The notes: generated by a model from the sequence alone, not told the origin. DNA of 43,867 nucleotides from Rhodospirillaceae bacterium (GCA_009693785.1 SHWP01000029.1:1-43867), one strand, 5' to 3'; positions 1 to 7,717 are shown, counted from the first letter of the stretch. Numbers and translations: made by a program.

Positions 1-3
1 AAA

Positions 4-78
<75 letters not shown>

Positions 79-239
79 GCACCACAAAGGGACACAGCCA
101 AGCCGCCCCGGCGCAAAAGGTGCGGGAAAATAGGCGCTTCACGCCCAAAGCGCAAGCCACCCAACACCTTGGAATCACAGCAGGCTTGGGCTGCCACAGC
201 GGTTTGGCCATCACGCAAAGTCGGGCTAATGTGAGAACC

Positions 240-1517
240 ATGACGTTATCCCAGCCCGCAAACGCCAGCCCTCGACACCGTCCAGACGATGCCCCGATGC
301 TTGATAAGATCGACGTGATTGTCGTGGGCGGCGGTTTGGTGGGTGGCAGCTTGGGCCTGGGGCTAGCCCGCCACGGCGTGCGCACCCTGGTGATCGACCG
401 GCAGCACCCTCGCGCAAGCCAAAGCCCCACCTTCGACGGGCGGGCTTCGGCCATTTCAGCCTCGGGCCAAAAGCTGCTCGACGCCGTGGGCCTTTGGCCG
501 CATGTCACGGGCCGATCCCAACCGATCTTAGATATTCGCGTGTCCGACGGCGCATCGTTGCTGTTTTTGCATTACAACCACCGCGACCTGGGCGAAGGGC
601 CCTTGGGCTATATGGTCGAGAACCGGCATTTGCGTGAAGGCATTGCTGCTGAGTTCGAAAAACACAACACCTGCCTGACAGTGGTTGCCCCAGCTACGGT
701 GACCGGCTTTCAACAAACCGCCGATGGTGCAACCGTGATTTTAGCCAATGGCCGCACTTTCACAGCGCCTTTGGTTATCTCGGCTGAAGGCCGCGCGTCG
801 ATCTTGCGTGAGGCTGCCAACATTGCTGTGACGGGCTGGAATTACCCGCAAACCGCGATTGTCGCCACGATCGCGCATCAACATTCGCACGAAGGCATCG
901 CACACGAACGGTTTTTAACGCCTGGGCCCTTCGCGATTTTGCCGCTGGCGGGCGGACATCATTCCTCGCTGGTGTGGACCGAGGCAGAAGAGCGCGCGGC
1001 GACTTATTTGTCGCTGCCGGATGCTGAGTTTTTGGCTGAAATCGATGAACGCGTCGGAGGTTTTTTGGGCGCCTTGAGGCTCGTTGGCCCGCGATTTAGT
1101 TATCCCTTGGGTTTGCAGTTTGCTTCGACGTATGTAAACGGTCGATTGGCCCTGATCGGTGACACCGCGCATGCGATTCACCCGATTGCCGGGCAGGGGT
1201 TAAACCTGGGGTTACGCGACGTGGCGGCTTTGATTGAGATTGTTGTGGAGGCGAAAGGGCTGGGCCTTGACCTGGCGCACCCAGCGGGGCTCGGCCGTTA
1301 TGAGCGCTGGCGGCGGGCGGACAATTTGCTGATGGCGGGCGTGACCGATGTGTTGAACCGCCTATTCTCGAATAACATCACGCCCATTCGCATCGCGCGG
1401 GATTTAGGCCTTGGCCTGGTCAATCGCATCCCGCCGCTGAAACGGTTTTTCATGCGCCATGCCATGGGCACGGTCGGTGACTTGCCAAAATTGATGCGCG
1501 GTGAGGCGTTGCGCTGA
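240..1517 (+). CDS. UbiH/UbiF/COQ6-family FAD-dependent hydroxylase
   Basis: Predicted FAD- and NAD(P)H-dependent aromatic-ring hydroxylase of ubiquinone biosynthesis. The dinucleotide-binding motif VVGGGLVGGSLGLGLARHG lies near the N-terminus. The second FAD motif GDTAHAIHPIAGQGLNLGLRD near residue 310 is the UbiH/COQ6 family signature. At about 425 aa it is slightly long because of a proline-rich leader. ATG 240 is chosen; ATG 297, just before the Rossmann strand, is an alternative, and an upstream GTG at 120 is less likely. Its TGA overlaps the ATG of the next gene by one base, so the two are probably co-translated. Which ring position it hydroxylates (UbiH, UbiI, UbiF or UbiL type) cannot be told from the sequence. 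Confidence 0.9.
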   Translation: MTLSQPANASPRHRPDDAPMLDKIDVIVVGGGLVGGSLGLGLARHGVRTLVIDRQHPRASQSPTFDGRASAISASGQKLLDAVGLWPHVTGRSQPILDIRVSDGASLLFLHYNHRDLGEGPLGYMVENRHLREGIAAEFEKHNTCLTVVAPATVTGFQQTADGATVILANGRTFTAPLVISAEGRASILREAANIAVTGWNYPQTAIVATIAHQHSHEGIAHERFLTPGPFAILPLAGGHHSSLVWTEAEERAATYLSLPDAEFLAEIDERVGGFLGALRLVGPRFSYPLGLQFASTYVNGRLALIGDTAHAIHPIAGQGLNLGLRDVAALIEIVVEAKGLGLDLAHPAGLGRYERWRRADNLLMAGVTDVLNRLFSNNITPIRIARDLGLGLVNRIPPLKRFFMRHAMGTVGDLPKLMRGEALR

Positions 1518-2497
1518 TGGCTGGTGCGATGCCAAAGCCGTGGGCCAATCAAGCGCTGATGTTCGCGCCTGCTTATGGTGAACTCGTCGCAGGCAGTACA
1601 TTCGGGTTCATCGATTGCGGTGCACGAGACAATGTGCCCGAACCCTGGGCCAGTTTTGCCGCCCATGCGCCGGACTCATTATTCGTGCTGGGCTTCGAGG
1701 CGGACCCCGAGGAAGCCGCGCGGCTGAATACTCAGTTTGCGACGCGGCGGCGTTATATACCCGCAGCGGCATGGAACAATGTGGGGCAGCAACCGTTTTA
1801 CCTCACCAACCCGCCCCAAACCTCAAGCTTGTTTCCACCCAATGAATCCCTCACCCACTTTTTTGCCCCGGATGGGAGCGGGTTCGTCAACATCGCAGGT
1901 GGGCGCGTGTTACAACGCGTGCTTGAAGTGCCCACGACCACAATCGACGCGGCAATTCAAACCGCACCATTCGATGCGGATTTTTTGAAAATCGACACCC
2001 AAGGCGCCGAGTACGAAATACTCGAAGGCGCCGCCCATGCCTTAGACACGAGTCTATTTAGCGTGGTGGCAGAGACTTGGCTGGCGGAAATTTACAAAGG
2101 CATTCGCCTGTCGTGGGATGTCGCCGCCCTGATGGCCAAACGCGGTTATGTTTACATGACCCACGAACTGGCCGGGCTATCGCGGCGCAGCTTCCCCGAT
2201 GCGCAGACCTTGAACTTTCAGCAACACAACCAAGTCATTGGGTTGGAGATTTTGTTCTTTCGCGAACCTGCCGCTTTCGTGAAAAACGCCGCTGACGCAA
2301 AAAAAGTATTTCGCGCAGTGGGCATCGCCGATGTTTATGGCTTTGCCGACTTTAGCGTTGATCTGCTGCGTCATCTGGTCATGCGCTGGCCAGCAGAGTT
2401 GACCAACGTTCAGCGCTGCTACAATGAAATGTCGTCCCGGCGCGGCGCCGCTACGGGCCAGCCAACCAAGGCGCTGTACCCAAGCTTGAGGGGTTAG
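1517..2497 (+). CDS. FkbM-family SAM-dependent methyltransferase
   Basis: A 326-aa protein with the FkbM methyltransferase hallmark DFLKIDTQGAEYEILEGA in its middle and an SAM-site-like FGFIDCGARDN / LGFEADPEEA region near the N-terminus. FkbM proteins O-methylate sugars, polyketides or glycolipids; the substrate here is unknown. The start codon overlaps the stop of the ubiH-type gene (TGATG), so translational coupling is likely. The gene ends three bases before the first base of the IS target duplication, so the insertion did not damage it. It lies close to several surface-glycan genes, but no direct pathway link is visible. Confidence 0.85.
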   Translation: MAGAMPKPWANQALMFAPAYGELVAGSTFGFIDCGARDNVPEPWASFAAHAPDSLFVLGFEADPEEAARLNTQFATRRRYIPAAAWNNVGQQPFYLTNPPQTSSLFPPNESLTHFFAPDGSGFVNIAGGRVLQRVLEVPTTTIDAAIQTAPFDADFLKIDTQGAEYEILEGAAHALDTSLFSVVAETWLAEIYKGIRLSWDVAALMAKRGYVYMTHELAGLSRRSFPDAQTLNFQQHNQVIGLEILFFREPAAFVKNAADAKKVFRAVGIADVYGFADFSVDLLRHLVMRWPAELTNVQRCYNEMSSRRGAATGQPTKALYPSLRG

Positions 2498-2502
2498 CCT
2501 AA

Positions 2503-2522
2503 GAGTCTGTTTCGGAATTCAT
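2503..2522. repeat. Left terminal inverted repeat of the IS element
   Basis: GAGTCTGTTTCGGAATTCAT, directly preceded by TAA at 2500-2502. It matches the reverse complement of 4750-4769, including the core GTTTCG and AAT. The transposase stop codon (2519-2521) lies inside it, as is usual in compact IS elements. Confidence 0.75.
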
Positions 2523-3331
2523 GATGCACGAGCGAGTCGTCGAACGAGCAGCATGATTGATGCAGCGTAGATGAAGGCTCGGGCGGACGCGATGGTGGCC
2601 TCGAAGTCCTTGGCCAGCCGCCGATTTCGATTGATCCATGCGAAGAATCGCTCGACCACCCACCGTCTCGGCTGGACGGCGAAGCCAATCTGATGGGGCT
2701 TGGCGCGCACGATCTCGATAGCGATGCATGTGGCCTTGGCGACCTTTTCGCCAGCATATCCGCTGTCTGCGAAGACTTTGGCGATGAACGGGAGCAGTGG
2801 GCGTGACACCTTGAGCAATGCGCTGCCGCCGTCGCGGTCTTGGATATTGGCCGGGTGCGGCTCCATGATCAGACCGCGCCCGTCGGTATCAACCAGAGCA
2901 TGACGTTTGCGCCCCTTAATCTTCTTGCCGGCATCGTAACCGCGCGGACCGCCGGCCTCGGTGGTTTTGACGCTCTGGCTGTCGATGATCGCACCGGTCG
3001 GACTGGCCTCACGGCCAACCCGTTCGCGATCGGCCATCACCAGCGCATGATTGATCACCTCGAAAAGTCCATCATCCCGCCAAGTCGCGAACCACCGATA
3101 AACCGTTTGCCACGGCGGCAGGTCACGCGGCAGCAGACGCCATGAACAGCCCGCGCGAAGCGCGTAAAAGACCCCGTTCACGATCTCGCGCATCGGCCAT
3201 GCTCGTGGGTGGCCTTTCTTCTTCGCCTCAGGAAATCGTGGCGCGATCACTTCCCATTCCGCGTCCGTCAAATCAGTTTCGTAGCGCTTGCTCGTTCGTT
3301 TATGCTGCTTCCGAGTGGTCGGGGTCCACAT
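2519..3331 (-). CDS. IS5-family DDE transposase
   Basis: A 270-aa single-frame transposase. The N-terminal part (about 15-90) has the DUF4096-like block YETDLTDAEWEVIAPRFP and SWRLLPRDLPPWQTVYRWF. The DDE residues can be placed at D117 (AIIDSQSVKT), D189 (VFADSGYAGE) and E227 (WVVERFFAWINRNRRLAKD), the last within the IS5 Y/W-R-E-K signature. It starts at ATG 3331 with an upstream GGAGAG ribosome site. The frame is intact with all catalytic residues, so the enzyme may be active. A hairpin overlaps the ribosome site (see 3340-3366). Only one copy is visible in the window. Confidence 0.95.
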   Translation of the reverse strand: MWTPTTRKQHKRTSKRYETDLTDAEWEVIAPRFPEAKKKGHPRAWPMREIVNGVFYALRAGCSWRLLPRDLPPWQTVYRWFATWRDDGLFEVINHALVMADRERVGREASPTGAIIDSQSVKTTEAGGPRGYDAGKKIKGRKRHALVDTDGRGLIMEPHPANIQDRDGGSALLKVSRPLLPFIAKVFADSGYAGEKVAKATCIAIEIVRAKPHQIGFAVQPRRWVVERFFAWINRNRRLAKDFEATIASARAFIYAASIMLLVRRLARAS

Positions 3332-3339
3332 GCGATCTC

Positions 3340-3366
3340 TCCAGGTTGTCTCGACAACTCCCTGGA
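3340..3366 (-). promoter_or_regulatory. Hairpin at the transposase ribosome-binding site
   Basis: On the transposase mRNA the segment folds as TCCAGG-gag-TTGTC-ga-GACAA-CCTGGA, with 6+5 paired bases and a 3-nt bulge. The 3' arm ends in CCTGGA, whose GGA is the first half of the GGAGAG ribosome site. Similar 5' hairpins in other IS elements reduce transposase translation from read-through transcripts. The fold is seen; the role is inferred. Confidence 0.5.
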
Positions 3367-3407
3367 ATCACATCGAACCCGATCACTCAACTCATTTCGA
3401 ATAGGCA
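3367..3407. repeat. Internal, decayed right end of the IS element
   Basis: The segment aligns with the outer right end at 4733-4769. CACATCGAA corresponds to CACACCGAA, and CACTCAACTCATTTCGAA to CACTTAATCTATTTCGAA (14 of 18), followed by TAGGC versus ACGGC. The final bases are degraded (GGCATG instead of GGCCTC). It probably marks the original end of a 0.9-kb IS. The two right ends bracket the Sel1 genes. Confidence 0.6.
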
Positions 3408-3517
3408 TGTTCAAAGACGTTTTAAATAATTGGAGCGTTTCTGGTTCCCGATGGAAGTTAGAACCAAGCAGGATAATACTTTTACCAAGTCAGAATTTGT
3501 ATAGACTGGCAGCCAAG

Positions 3518-4015
3518 ATGCCGAAGCCCATCAGAACCGTCCTGCTCGCGATATTCATCGCCATGAGCTTTGCCAGCGCGGCGGTCGCCGATCCATTTGA
3601 TGACGCCCGTGCTGCCTATGAAAGCGGGGAATATTCAACGGCCTTGCGGCTGTACCTGTTCGGTACGCTCGCCGACCAAGGCTACGCCCAGTTCAGGCTC
3701 GGGGTCATGTACGCTGAAGGCCGGGGGGTGCCGGACGACTCCGCTGAGGCCGCAAAATGGTATCGCCGGGCCGCGGACCAGGGCCATGCCGACGCCCAAT
3801 TATATCTCAGTGTCCTGTACGACGTTGGCAGTGGCGTGCCGCAGGACCATGTCCAAGCGCTCATGTGGTCAATCCTTGCCGCAGGAAATTCGCAGGCGTT
3901 GGATACCGAGAACCGTAACATAATCGATGAATCTCCAAGTATAATTGGCGATAAAATGACTCCCGAACAGATCGCCGAGGCGCGGAAATTGGCTCGGGAG
4001 TGGAGGCCGAAATGA
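3518..4015 (+). CDS. Secreted Sel1-repeat (TPR-like) protein, copy A
   Basis: A 165-aa protein with a signal peptide (MPKPIRTVLLAIFIAMSF, cleavage probably after SAAVA). Two Sel1-like repeats follow: GYAQFRLGVMYAEGRGVPDD with EAAKWYRRAADQG, and DAQLYLSVLYDVGSGVPQD with QALMWSILAAGN. It ends in an MTPEQIAEARKLAREW tail typical of these small proteins. Sel1 repeats form alpha-solenoids for protein-protein contact; no enzymatic role is visible. ATG 3518 is chosen because the signal peptide starts there and copy B begins identically; upstream in-frame codons encode no sensible extension. It lies inside the IS element between the two right ends, so it is probably a passenger gene. No recognisable Shine-Dalgarno. 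Confidence 0.82.
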   Translation: MPKPIRTVLLAIFIAMSFASAAVADPFDDARAAYESGEYSTALRLYLFGTLADQGYAQFRLGVMYAEGRGVPDDSAEAAKWYRRAADQGHADAQLYLSVLYDVGSGVPQDHVQALMWSILAAGNSQALDTENRNIIDESPSIIGDKMTPEQIAEARKLAREWRPK

Positions 4016-4099
4016 TCTGTTTCGGGTAGCCCGCTGGAAGCTAGGGCCAAGCGGGAAAATATTTTGCCGGATAAGCATGGGTGTAAACTGGCAGCCAAG

Positions 4100-4705
4100 A
4101 TGCCGAAGCAAATGAGAACATTCCTTCTCGCGTCGTTCGTCGCCTTGAATGTTTGCGGTGCTGCGGTCGCTGATCCATTTGACGACGCCCTTGTTGCCTA
4201 TGGCAGCGGGGACTATCCGACAGCTTTACGCTTGTTTCGTCCGCTCGCGGCCCAGGATAACGCCGCCGCCCAATTCAGCCTTGGGGTGATGTATGACTTA
4301 GGCAGAGGCGTGTCGCAGGACGATGTCGAGGCTGCGAGATGGTATCGCAAGGCCGCAGACCAGGGCCCCGTCGAGAAGCTTGTATATCTTTGGCTTTTGA
4401 CCGCCCATGTTCATGACCATGCCGAAGCCGCGAGGTGGCTGCATAGGTTTGCTAGCCAAGGTATTGGTTACGCCCAGCTCAGGCTCGGAATGATGTATAG
4501 GTATGGCAACGGAGTGCCGCTGGACTACGTTCAGGCACACAAGTGGCTCTACCTCGCCGCCGCGATACCCCTGGCGTCAGATTCAGCGGACGACCGCAAT
4601 GATTTTGCCATCCAGATGCGCGACGAAATTGCGGCCGAAATGACTCCCGATCAGATCACTGAGGCGCAAAAACTGGCTCGCGAGTGGAAGCCAACAAGAC
4701 CCTGA
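4100..4705 (+). CDS. Secreted Sel1-repeat (TPR-like) protein, copy B
   Basis: A 201-aa paralogue of the preceding gene. It has a signal peptide (MPKQMRTFLLASFVALNV...AAVA) and then ADPFDDALVAYGSGDYPTALRLF. Sel1 repeats follow at about 60-100 (AAQFSLGVMYDLGRGVSQDD, EAARWYRKAADQG), about 110-135 (HDHAEAARWLHRFASQG) and about 137-170 (YAQLRLGMMYRYGNGVPLDY, QAHKWLYLAAA). The tail is MTPDQITEAQKLAREW. It is longer than copy A by about one repeat. ATG 4100 is chosen by homology with copy A. It sits inside the IS element, with the right end 45 bases downstream of the stop. Likely periplasmic, with unknown partners. Confidence 0.82.
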   Translation: MPKQMRTFLLASFVALNVCGAAVADPFDDALVAYGSGDYPTALRLFRPLAAQDNAAAQFSLGVMYDLGRGVSQDDVEAARWYRKAADQGPVEKLVYLWLLTAHVHDHAEAARWLHRFASQGIGYAQLRLGMMYRYGNGVPLDYVQAHKWLYLAAAIPLASDSADDRNDFAIQMRDEIAAEMTPDQITEAQKLAREWKPTRP

Positions 4706-4749
4706 CGGCGCGTGATTTATTTACCGTACCGTTTCACACCGAACACTTA

Positions 4750-4769
4750 ATCTATTTCGAAACGGCCTC
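4750..4769. repeat. Right (outer) terminal inverted repeat of the IS element
   Basis: ATCTATTTCGAAACGGCCTC on the plus strand is the inverted counterpart of the left end and is followed by TAA at 4770-4772. Its final C is also the last base of the DUF971 stop codon read on the minus strand (TAG, 4771-4769). Confidence 0.75.
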
Positions 4770-5134
4770 TAAGGATCCCGGGTCAAACCCTTGGCAGCGA
4801 GCCCATCGAGATAGGCTTTCCAGCGTTCGGCGTAATCACGCCCAAGTTCATATAAATACCGCCATGAATAAATTCCGGTGTCATGCAGATCATCGAAAAT
4901 GATTCGCACGGCGTAATTGCCCACCGTTTCAAGATTGAGAATGCCGACATGTTTTCGGCCGGGCACGATTTGCCGTTCGGCGGGGCTGTGGCCTTGCACC
5001 TCAGCCGAGGGGCTTTCAACACGCAGATATTCGGCCGGAAGATCATAGATGCGGTCGTTATCGAAGCAAATGCGGACCGACTTCGCAGCCGGGTCGTAGG
5101 CGATGTCCGTGGGCCACGGCTCTGATGACGGCAT
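4769..5134 (-). CDS. DUF971 (GBBH-like N-terminal domain) protein
   Basis: A 121-aa single-domain protein. The DUF971 pattern is seen in SVRICFDNDRIYDLPAEYLRVESPSAE, then NYAVRIIFDDLHDTGIYSWRYLYELG. The same domain lies at the N-terminus of gamma-butyrobetaine hydroxylase and in some Mrp/ApbC-linked proteins; its exact role is unknown. It is the last gene of the operon cnoX > LON-domain > Trm112 > DUF971. Its TAG stop straddles the end of the IS, yet the undisrupted site would have given the same CCT-TAG ending, so the protein is unchanged by the insertion. Start ATG 5134. Confidence 0.88.
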   Translation of the reverse strand: MPSSEPWPTDIAYDPAAKSVRICFDNDRIYDLPAEYLRVESPSAEVQGHSPAERQIVPGRKHVGILNLETVGNYAVRIIFDDLHDTGIYSWRYLYELGRDYAERWKAYLDGLAAKGLTRDP

Positions 5135-5150
5135 GTGATGTAGCTAACAG

Positions 5151-5336
5151 TTAGGCGTCGAACTTGCGTGCTTCGTCGACCAGCATGATGGGAATGCCAT
5201 CGCGCACGGGATAAGCCAGGCCAGCCTGCTTGCTGATCAATTCTTGTTTCGCGCGGTCATAATCCAGCGGGCCCTTGGTGAGCGGGCAGACCAAAATTTC
5301 CAAAAGCTTGGGGTCGATGTCGGATGCGCTGGCCAT
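5151..5336 (-). CDS. Trm112/YcaR-family small zinc-ribbon-like protein
   Basis: A 61-aa protein matching the UPF0434/Trm112p family: [21 protein letters not shown], then [21 protein letters not shown]. The length is typical (about 60). Only one cysteine of the CP(L/V)C motif remains (CPLTKG), a common variant in Alphaproteobacteria. Eukaryotic Trm112 activates methyltransferases; the bacterial function is less clear. It lies 14 bases downstream of the LON-domain gene and 16 bases before DUF971, so it is very likely in the same transcript. Confidence 0.9.
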   Translation of the reverse strand: MASASDIDPKLLEILVCPLTKGPLDYDRAKQELISKQAGLAYPVRDGIPIMLVDEARKFDA

Positions 5337-5350
5337 GAGAATTGCCTTTA

Positions 5351-6067
5351 TTATTGGCGCGGGCCGTCGGGTTTACCGCTGGCATCAAACACGCCCATTT
5401 GTAGCAGGGTTATCAAGGTTTCGCCGCGGGCTTGCAATGTCGCACATTCCAGCAAGGCTTGTTTTTCGCGCGGGTCGAACGGACAAATCATACACAGCGA
5501 CGTCACCAACGTGGCGTCGGAGAGATTCTTGATCACGTCGATGTTCACTTTCATGCCTTGTGCATCAAGGTAAGGTTTCAAGCGCTCGATCAAGGTGTCG
5601 CGGTCAAGATCGATCTTGGGCGGGGCCTCCATGTCGGCGGCGAACTCATCGTAAGATGGCCGCACACGGCGATATCCTTTTTGCCCTTGAATTTCTTCAC
5701 TCACCCGGAAACGGGCAATCCCCTTTAGCGAGATCAACATGCGCCCGTCTTCGGTTTCTTCGAAGCAGGAAATGCGCCCCACACAGCCCACAGAATAAAT
5801 CGGCGGTTCGGTGGGCAGGGTAATGATGTTGCTATCGGACCCGGCCACTTCAGCGGTGGCACGCGCGCGATTGAGTTTAGCTTGGTCGGGTTGAATCATA
5901 CCAAACATGCGCCCGGCCTTGAGCGCATCTAATGTCATGTTCAAGTAGCGCGGCTCGAAAATATTTAAAGGTAGCCGGCCCCAAGGCAGCAACACCGCGC
6001 CCGGCAACGGAAACACTGCCAATTCATCGGGCAGGTCTTCGCGGCGGGTTTGAACGGGGCTGCGCAT
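5351..6067 (-). CDS. LON substrate-binding domain protein (COG2802 type)
   Basis: A 238-aa stand-alone LON N-terminal (PUA-like) domain without the AAA or Ser-Lys protease parts of Lon. Family features: [30 protein letters not shown] at the start, [27 protein letters not shown] in the middle, and a C-terminal helical part with [18 protein letters not shown]. Probably a peptide- or substrate-binding adaptor; its biochemical role is unknown. ATG 6067 is chosen since upstream in-frame sequence overlaps cnoX and is not conserved-looking. It follows cnoX by 17 bases, in an order often seen in Rhodospirillales-like genomes (from memory). Confidence 0.88.
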   Translation of the reverse strand: MRSPVQTRREDLPDELAVFPLPGAVLLPWGRLPLNIFEPRYLNMTLDALKAGRMFGMIQPDQAKLNRARATAEVAGSDSNIITLPTEPPIYSVGCVGRISCFEETEDGRMLISLKGIARFRVSEEIQGQKGYRRVRPSYDEFAADMEAPPKIDLDRDTLIERLKPYLDAQGMKVNIDVIKNLSDATLVTSLCMICPFDPREKQALLECATLQARGETLITLLQMGVFDASGKPDGPRQ

Positions 6068-6084
6068 GGCGCCGTGATCATACC

Positions 6085-7011
6085 CTATGAAAATAAAATT
6101 GACGACATGCGGCGACGGCCTTGGATGGTGAGCGGGTCGGTGGGGCCGAAGGCCTCGAAAAATTTGACCAGCTGTTTGCGCGCGGCCTCTTCGTTCCACT
6201 TACGGTCGAGCTTCATCATCTCCAAAAGCTCATTCATGGCCGCTTCTTTTTCACCCAAAGCAAACCGCGCCATGGCCAGATCCAACCGTGCTTGCATGTC
6301 TTTGGGATTAGCCGCGGCTTTGGCGGCCAGACCTTCGATTTCGCTAGCGGCGCCTTGTGCTTGATCCTTCAGCTCTAATGCCGTGCGCACGCTGGCGATG
6401 TCGGGTGATTTCAGCAGTGCTTCGGGAATTTTCTTGAGCAAATCCCGCGCCACATCCTCTTGGCCCATGGCGACATAGCATTTAAGGGCGCCACCCAGCG
6501 CTTTGGCGTGGGTAGGGTCTTGCGATAATATTTCTTGATATATCTCCAACGCCACGTCGATTTGATTTTGTTTGAGAAATTCGGACGCCTGCTCCAACTC
6601 ATCGTCGATGGGGTTACCCGCCCCGCCGGTTAGCTTCTCGATGAATTGTTTCACTTGGCTTTCGGGCATCGCCCCCATGAAGCCATCGACCGGGCGACCA
6701 CCCTTGAAGGCGTAAACGGCTGGAATCGACTGCACGCGAAATTGCATGGCCAGGGGCTGGTTTTCATCGACGTTGACCTTCACCAGCTTCACTTTGCCCG
6801 CGTATTGTTTGACGAGCTTTTCGATGGTGGGGGTCAGCTGTTTACAAGGCCCGCACCACGGCGCCCAAAAATCGACAATGACCGGGGTTGTTTTCGAGGC
6901 CTCAATAACATCGGCCACAAAGGTGGCTGTGCCAGAGTCTTTGATCAGGTCGGCTGGCGGCACCGCACCATTGCCGCCCACAGCGCCCGCATCGGAATTG
7001 CCAACTAACAT
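6085..7011 (-). CDS. cnoX: CnoX-type chaperedoxin (thioredoxin + TPR)
   Basis: A 308-aa protein. The thioredoxin domain (about 20-135) has the active site FWAPWCGPC, cysteines near 53 and 56. A C-terminal TPR-like helical region (about 140-300) includes ALEIYQEILSQDPTHAKALGG and RLDLAMARFALGEKEAAMNELLEMM. CnoX (YbbN) proteins are holdases that guard substrates against oxidative aggregation. The E. coli form lacks one cysteine, while alphaproteobacterial forms keep CGPC and can act as thioredoxins. ATG 7011 is chosen for its AGGAAGG ribosome site 8 bases upstream; GTG 7047 is a possible longer start. First gene of the four-gene minus-strand operon. Confidence 0.92.
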   Translation of the reverse strand: MLVGNSDAGAVGGNGAVPPADLIKDSGTATFVADVIEASKTTPVIVDFWAPWCGPCKQLTPTIEKLVKQYAGKVKLVKVNVDENQPLAMQFRVQSIPAVYAFKGGRPVDGFMGAMPESQVKQFIEKLTGGAGNPIDDELEQASEFLKQNQIDVALEIYQEILSQDPTHAKALGGALKCYVAMGQEDVARDLLKKIPEALLKSPDIASVRTALELKDQAQGAASEIEGLAAKAAANPKDMQARLDLAMARFALGEKEAAMNELLEMMKLDRKWNEEAARKQLVKFFEAFGPTDPLTIQGRRRMSSILFS

Positions 7012-7116
7012 CCGCCAAACCTTCCTGGTCAAATCGTGCCTTGTCACCGATTAAATGTGATGGAATCGGGCGGAAGGCAAGGCCCGCAGCCCCCTTTAAC
7101 TGCCGGCTCGCAACCC

Positions 7117-7144
7117 TTGCAAAGAGGGGCTAAATGGCTATAGT
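7117..7144 (+). promoter_or_regulatory. Promoter of tRNA-Gly
   Basis: TTGCAA (7117-7122), 16-base spacer, TATAGT (7139-7144). This predicts a start near 7151, about 35 bases before the mature tRNA 5' end. Position and sequence fit a sigma-70-type stable-RNA promoter. Confidence 0.6.
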
Positions 7145-7186
7145 CCCGCCCTCTTTGGGGCCTGTTATGGGCCCTTCGCCTGGAGC

Positions 7187-7261
<75 letters not shown>

Positions 7262-7432
7262 TTTTTCTCAAATCATTTAAACGCGTTAACTCTGAGTTTG
7301 AATACTCTGGGCTAGGGAATAACTGCCCTATCGAGCCGGGTGGCAGTTTGGATGGATGGGGTTGATTACTCTACTCTTGCGAGCCCTAGCTATATTGCGA
7401 ACGATAATCGGCTTCAGCGGGAGGTTTCGCCG

Positions 7433-7717
7433 ATGACAAATAGATCGAAAAAAAACTCAGACAAGGCCTCCCCAAAATGCGGCGACCGGCTAGCTACGAT
7501 TTCTTTGATCGTCAACGCCGTTGGCGTTGCTGCTACGGTCATCATGTTAGTGATCGTCAATTGGCAGCTCAGTAGCAACGTCACCCAAAACCAGATCGCA
7601 GTCGTACAGGCTATTAACAATCAGTGGCTCGACTTGGACAAGGAATTCGTAAATGAGCCAACGCTTCGTAAGCATGCGAGCGAAGGCGCCGTTAAGGTAT
7701 TGAATTTTTTCTTTTAA
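7433..7717 (+). CDS. Small membrane protein, probably truncated; function unknown
   Basis: A 94-aa ORF starting at an ATG with a GGGAGG ribosome site 8 bases upstream. It has a basic N-terminus (MTNRSKKNSDKASPK), one membrane segment (about 22-45, TISLIVNAVGVAATVIMLVI) and a polar part NQIAVVQAINNQWLDLDKEF. This layout resembles the first third of longer single-span hypothetical proteins of phage or island origin. The end (VKVLNFFF) is abrupt and the region is AT-richer than its neighbours, so it may be a fragment. It lies directly after tRNA-Gly. No recognised family; the coding status is moderately supported. Confidence 0.45.
   Translation: MTNRSKKNSDKASPKCGDRLATISLIVNAVGVAATVIMLVIVNWQLSSNVTQNQIAVVQAINNQWLDLDKEFVNEPTLRKHASEGAVKVLNFFF

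Larger units (their letters stand above)
3437..4707. repeat. Tandem duplication of a Sel1-gene unit
   Basis: Unit A (3437 to about 4018) and unit B (4019 to about 4707) abut head to tail. Each begins with a related leader of about 80 bases that ends in the identical ACTGGCAGCCAAGATGCCGAAG, followed by a signal-peptide gene starting MPK and containing ADPFDDA. Leader and coding parts have diverged noticeably, and unit B is longer because of extra Sel1 sequence. An old duplication, not an assembly artefact. Confidence 0.75.
2503..4769. mobile_element. IS5-family (IS427/IS1031-like) element carrying two Sel1-repeat passenger genes
   Basis: Outer ends are GAGTCTGTTTCGGAATTCA on the left and, read inward on the other strand, GAGGCCGTTTCGAAATAGA on the right: 14 of 19 positions match. 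Both ends are flanked by TAA (2500-2502 and 4770-4772), or CTAAG if the terminal G/C is counted. This fits the 3-bp TNA-type or YTAR-type duplications known for these IS5 subgroups. Inside are a minus-strand DDE transposase and, beyond an internal decayed right end at 3367-3407, two tandem Sel1-repeat genes. A plain IS of this group would be about 0.9 kb, the distance from the left end to the internal right end. Removing 2503-4769 plus one TAA restores a tight convergent gene junction. The ends and duplication are seen; joint mobility of the passenger genes is inferred. Confidence 0.75.

Noticed and set aside
120-239. N-terminal extension of the UbiH-type gene from GTG 120
   Set aside because: The added 40 residues look random and no ribosome site precedes the GTG.
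2503-3407. Plain 0.9-kb IS ending at the internal right end
   Set aside because: The last bases of that end are degraded and no TAA or matching duplication follows; the outer end at 4769 fits better with a duplication.
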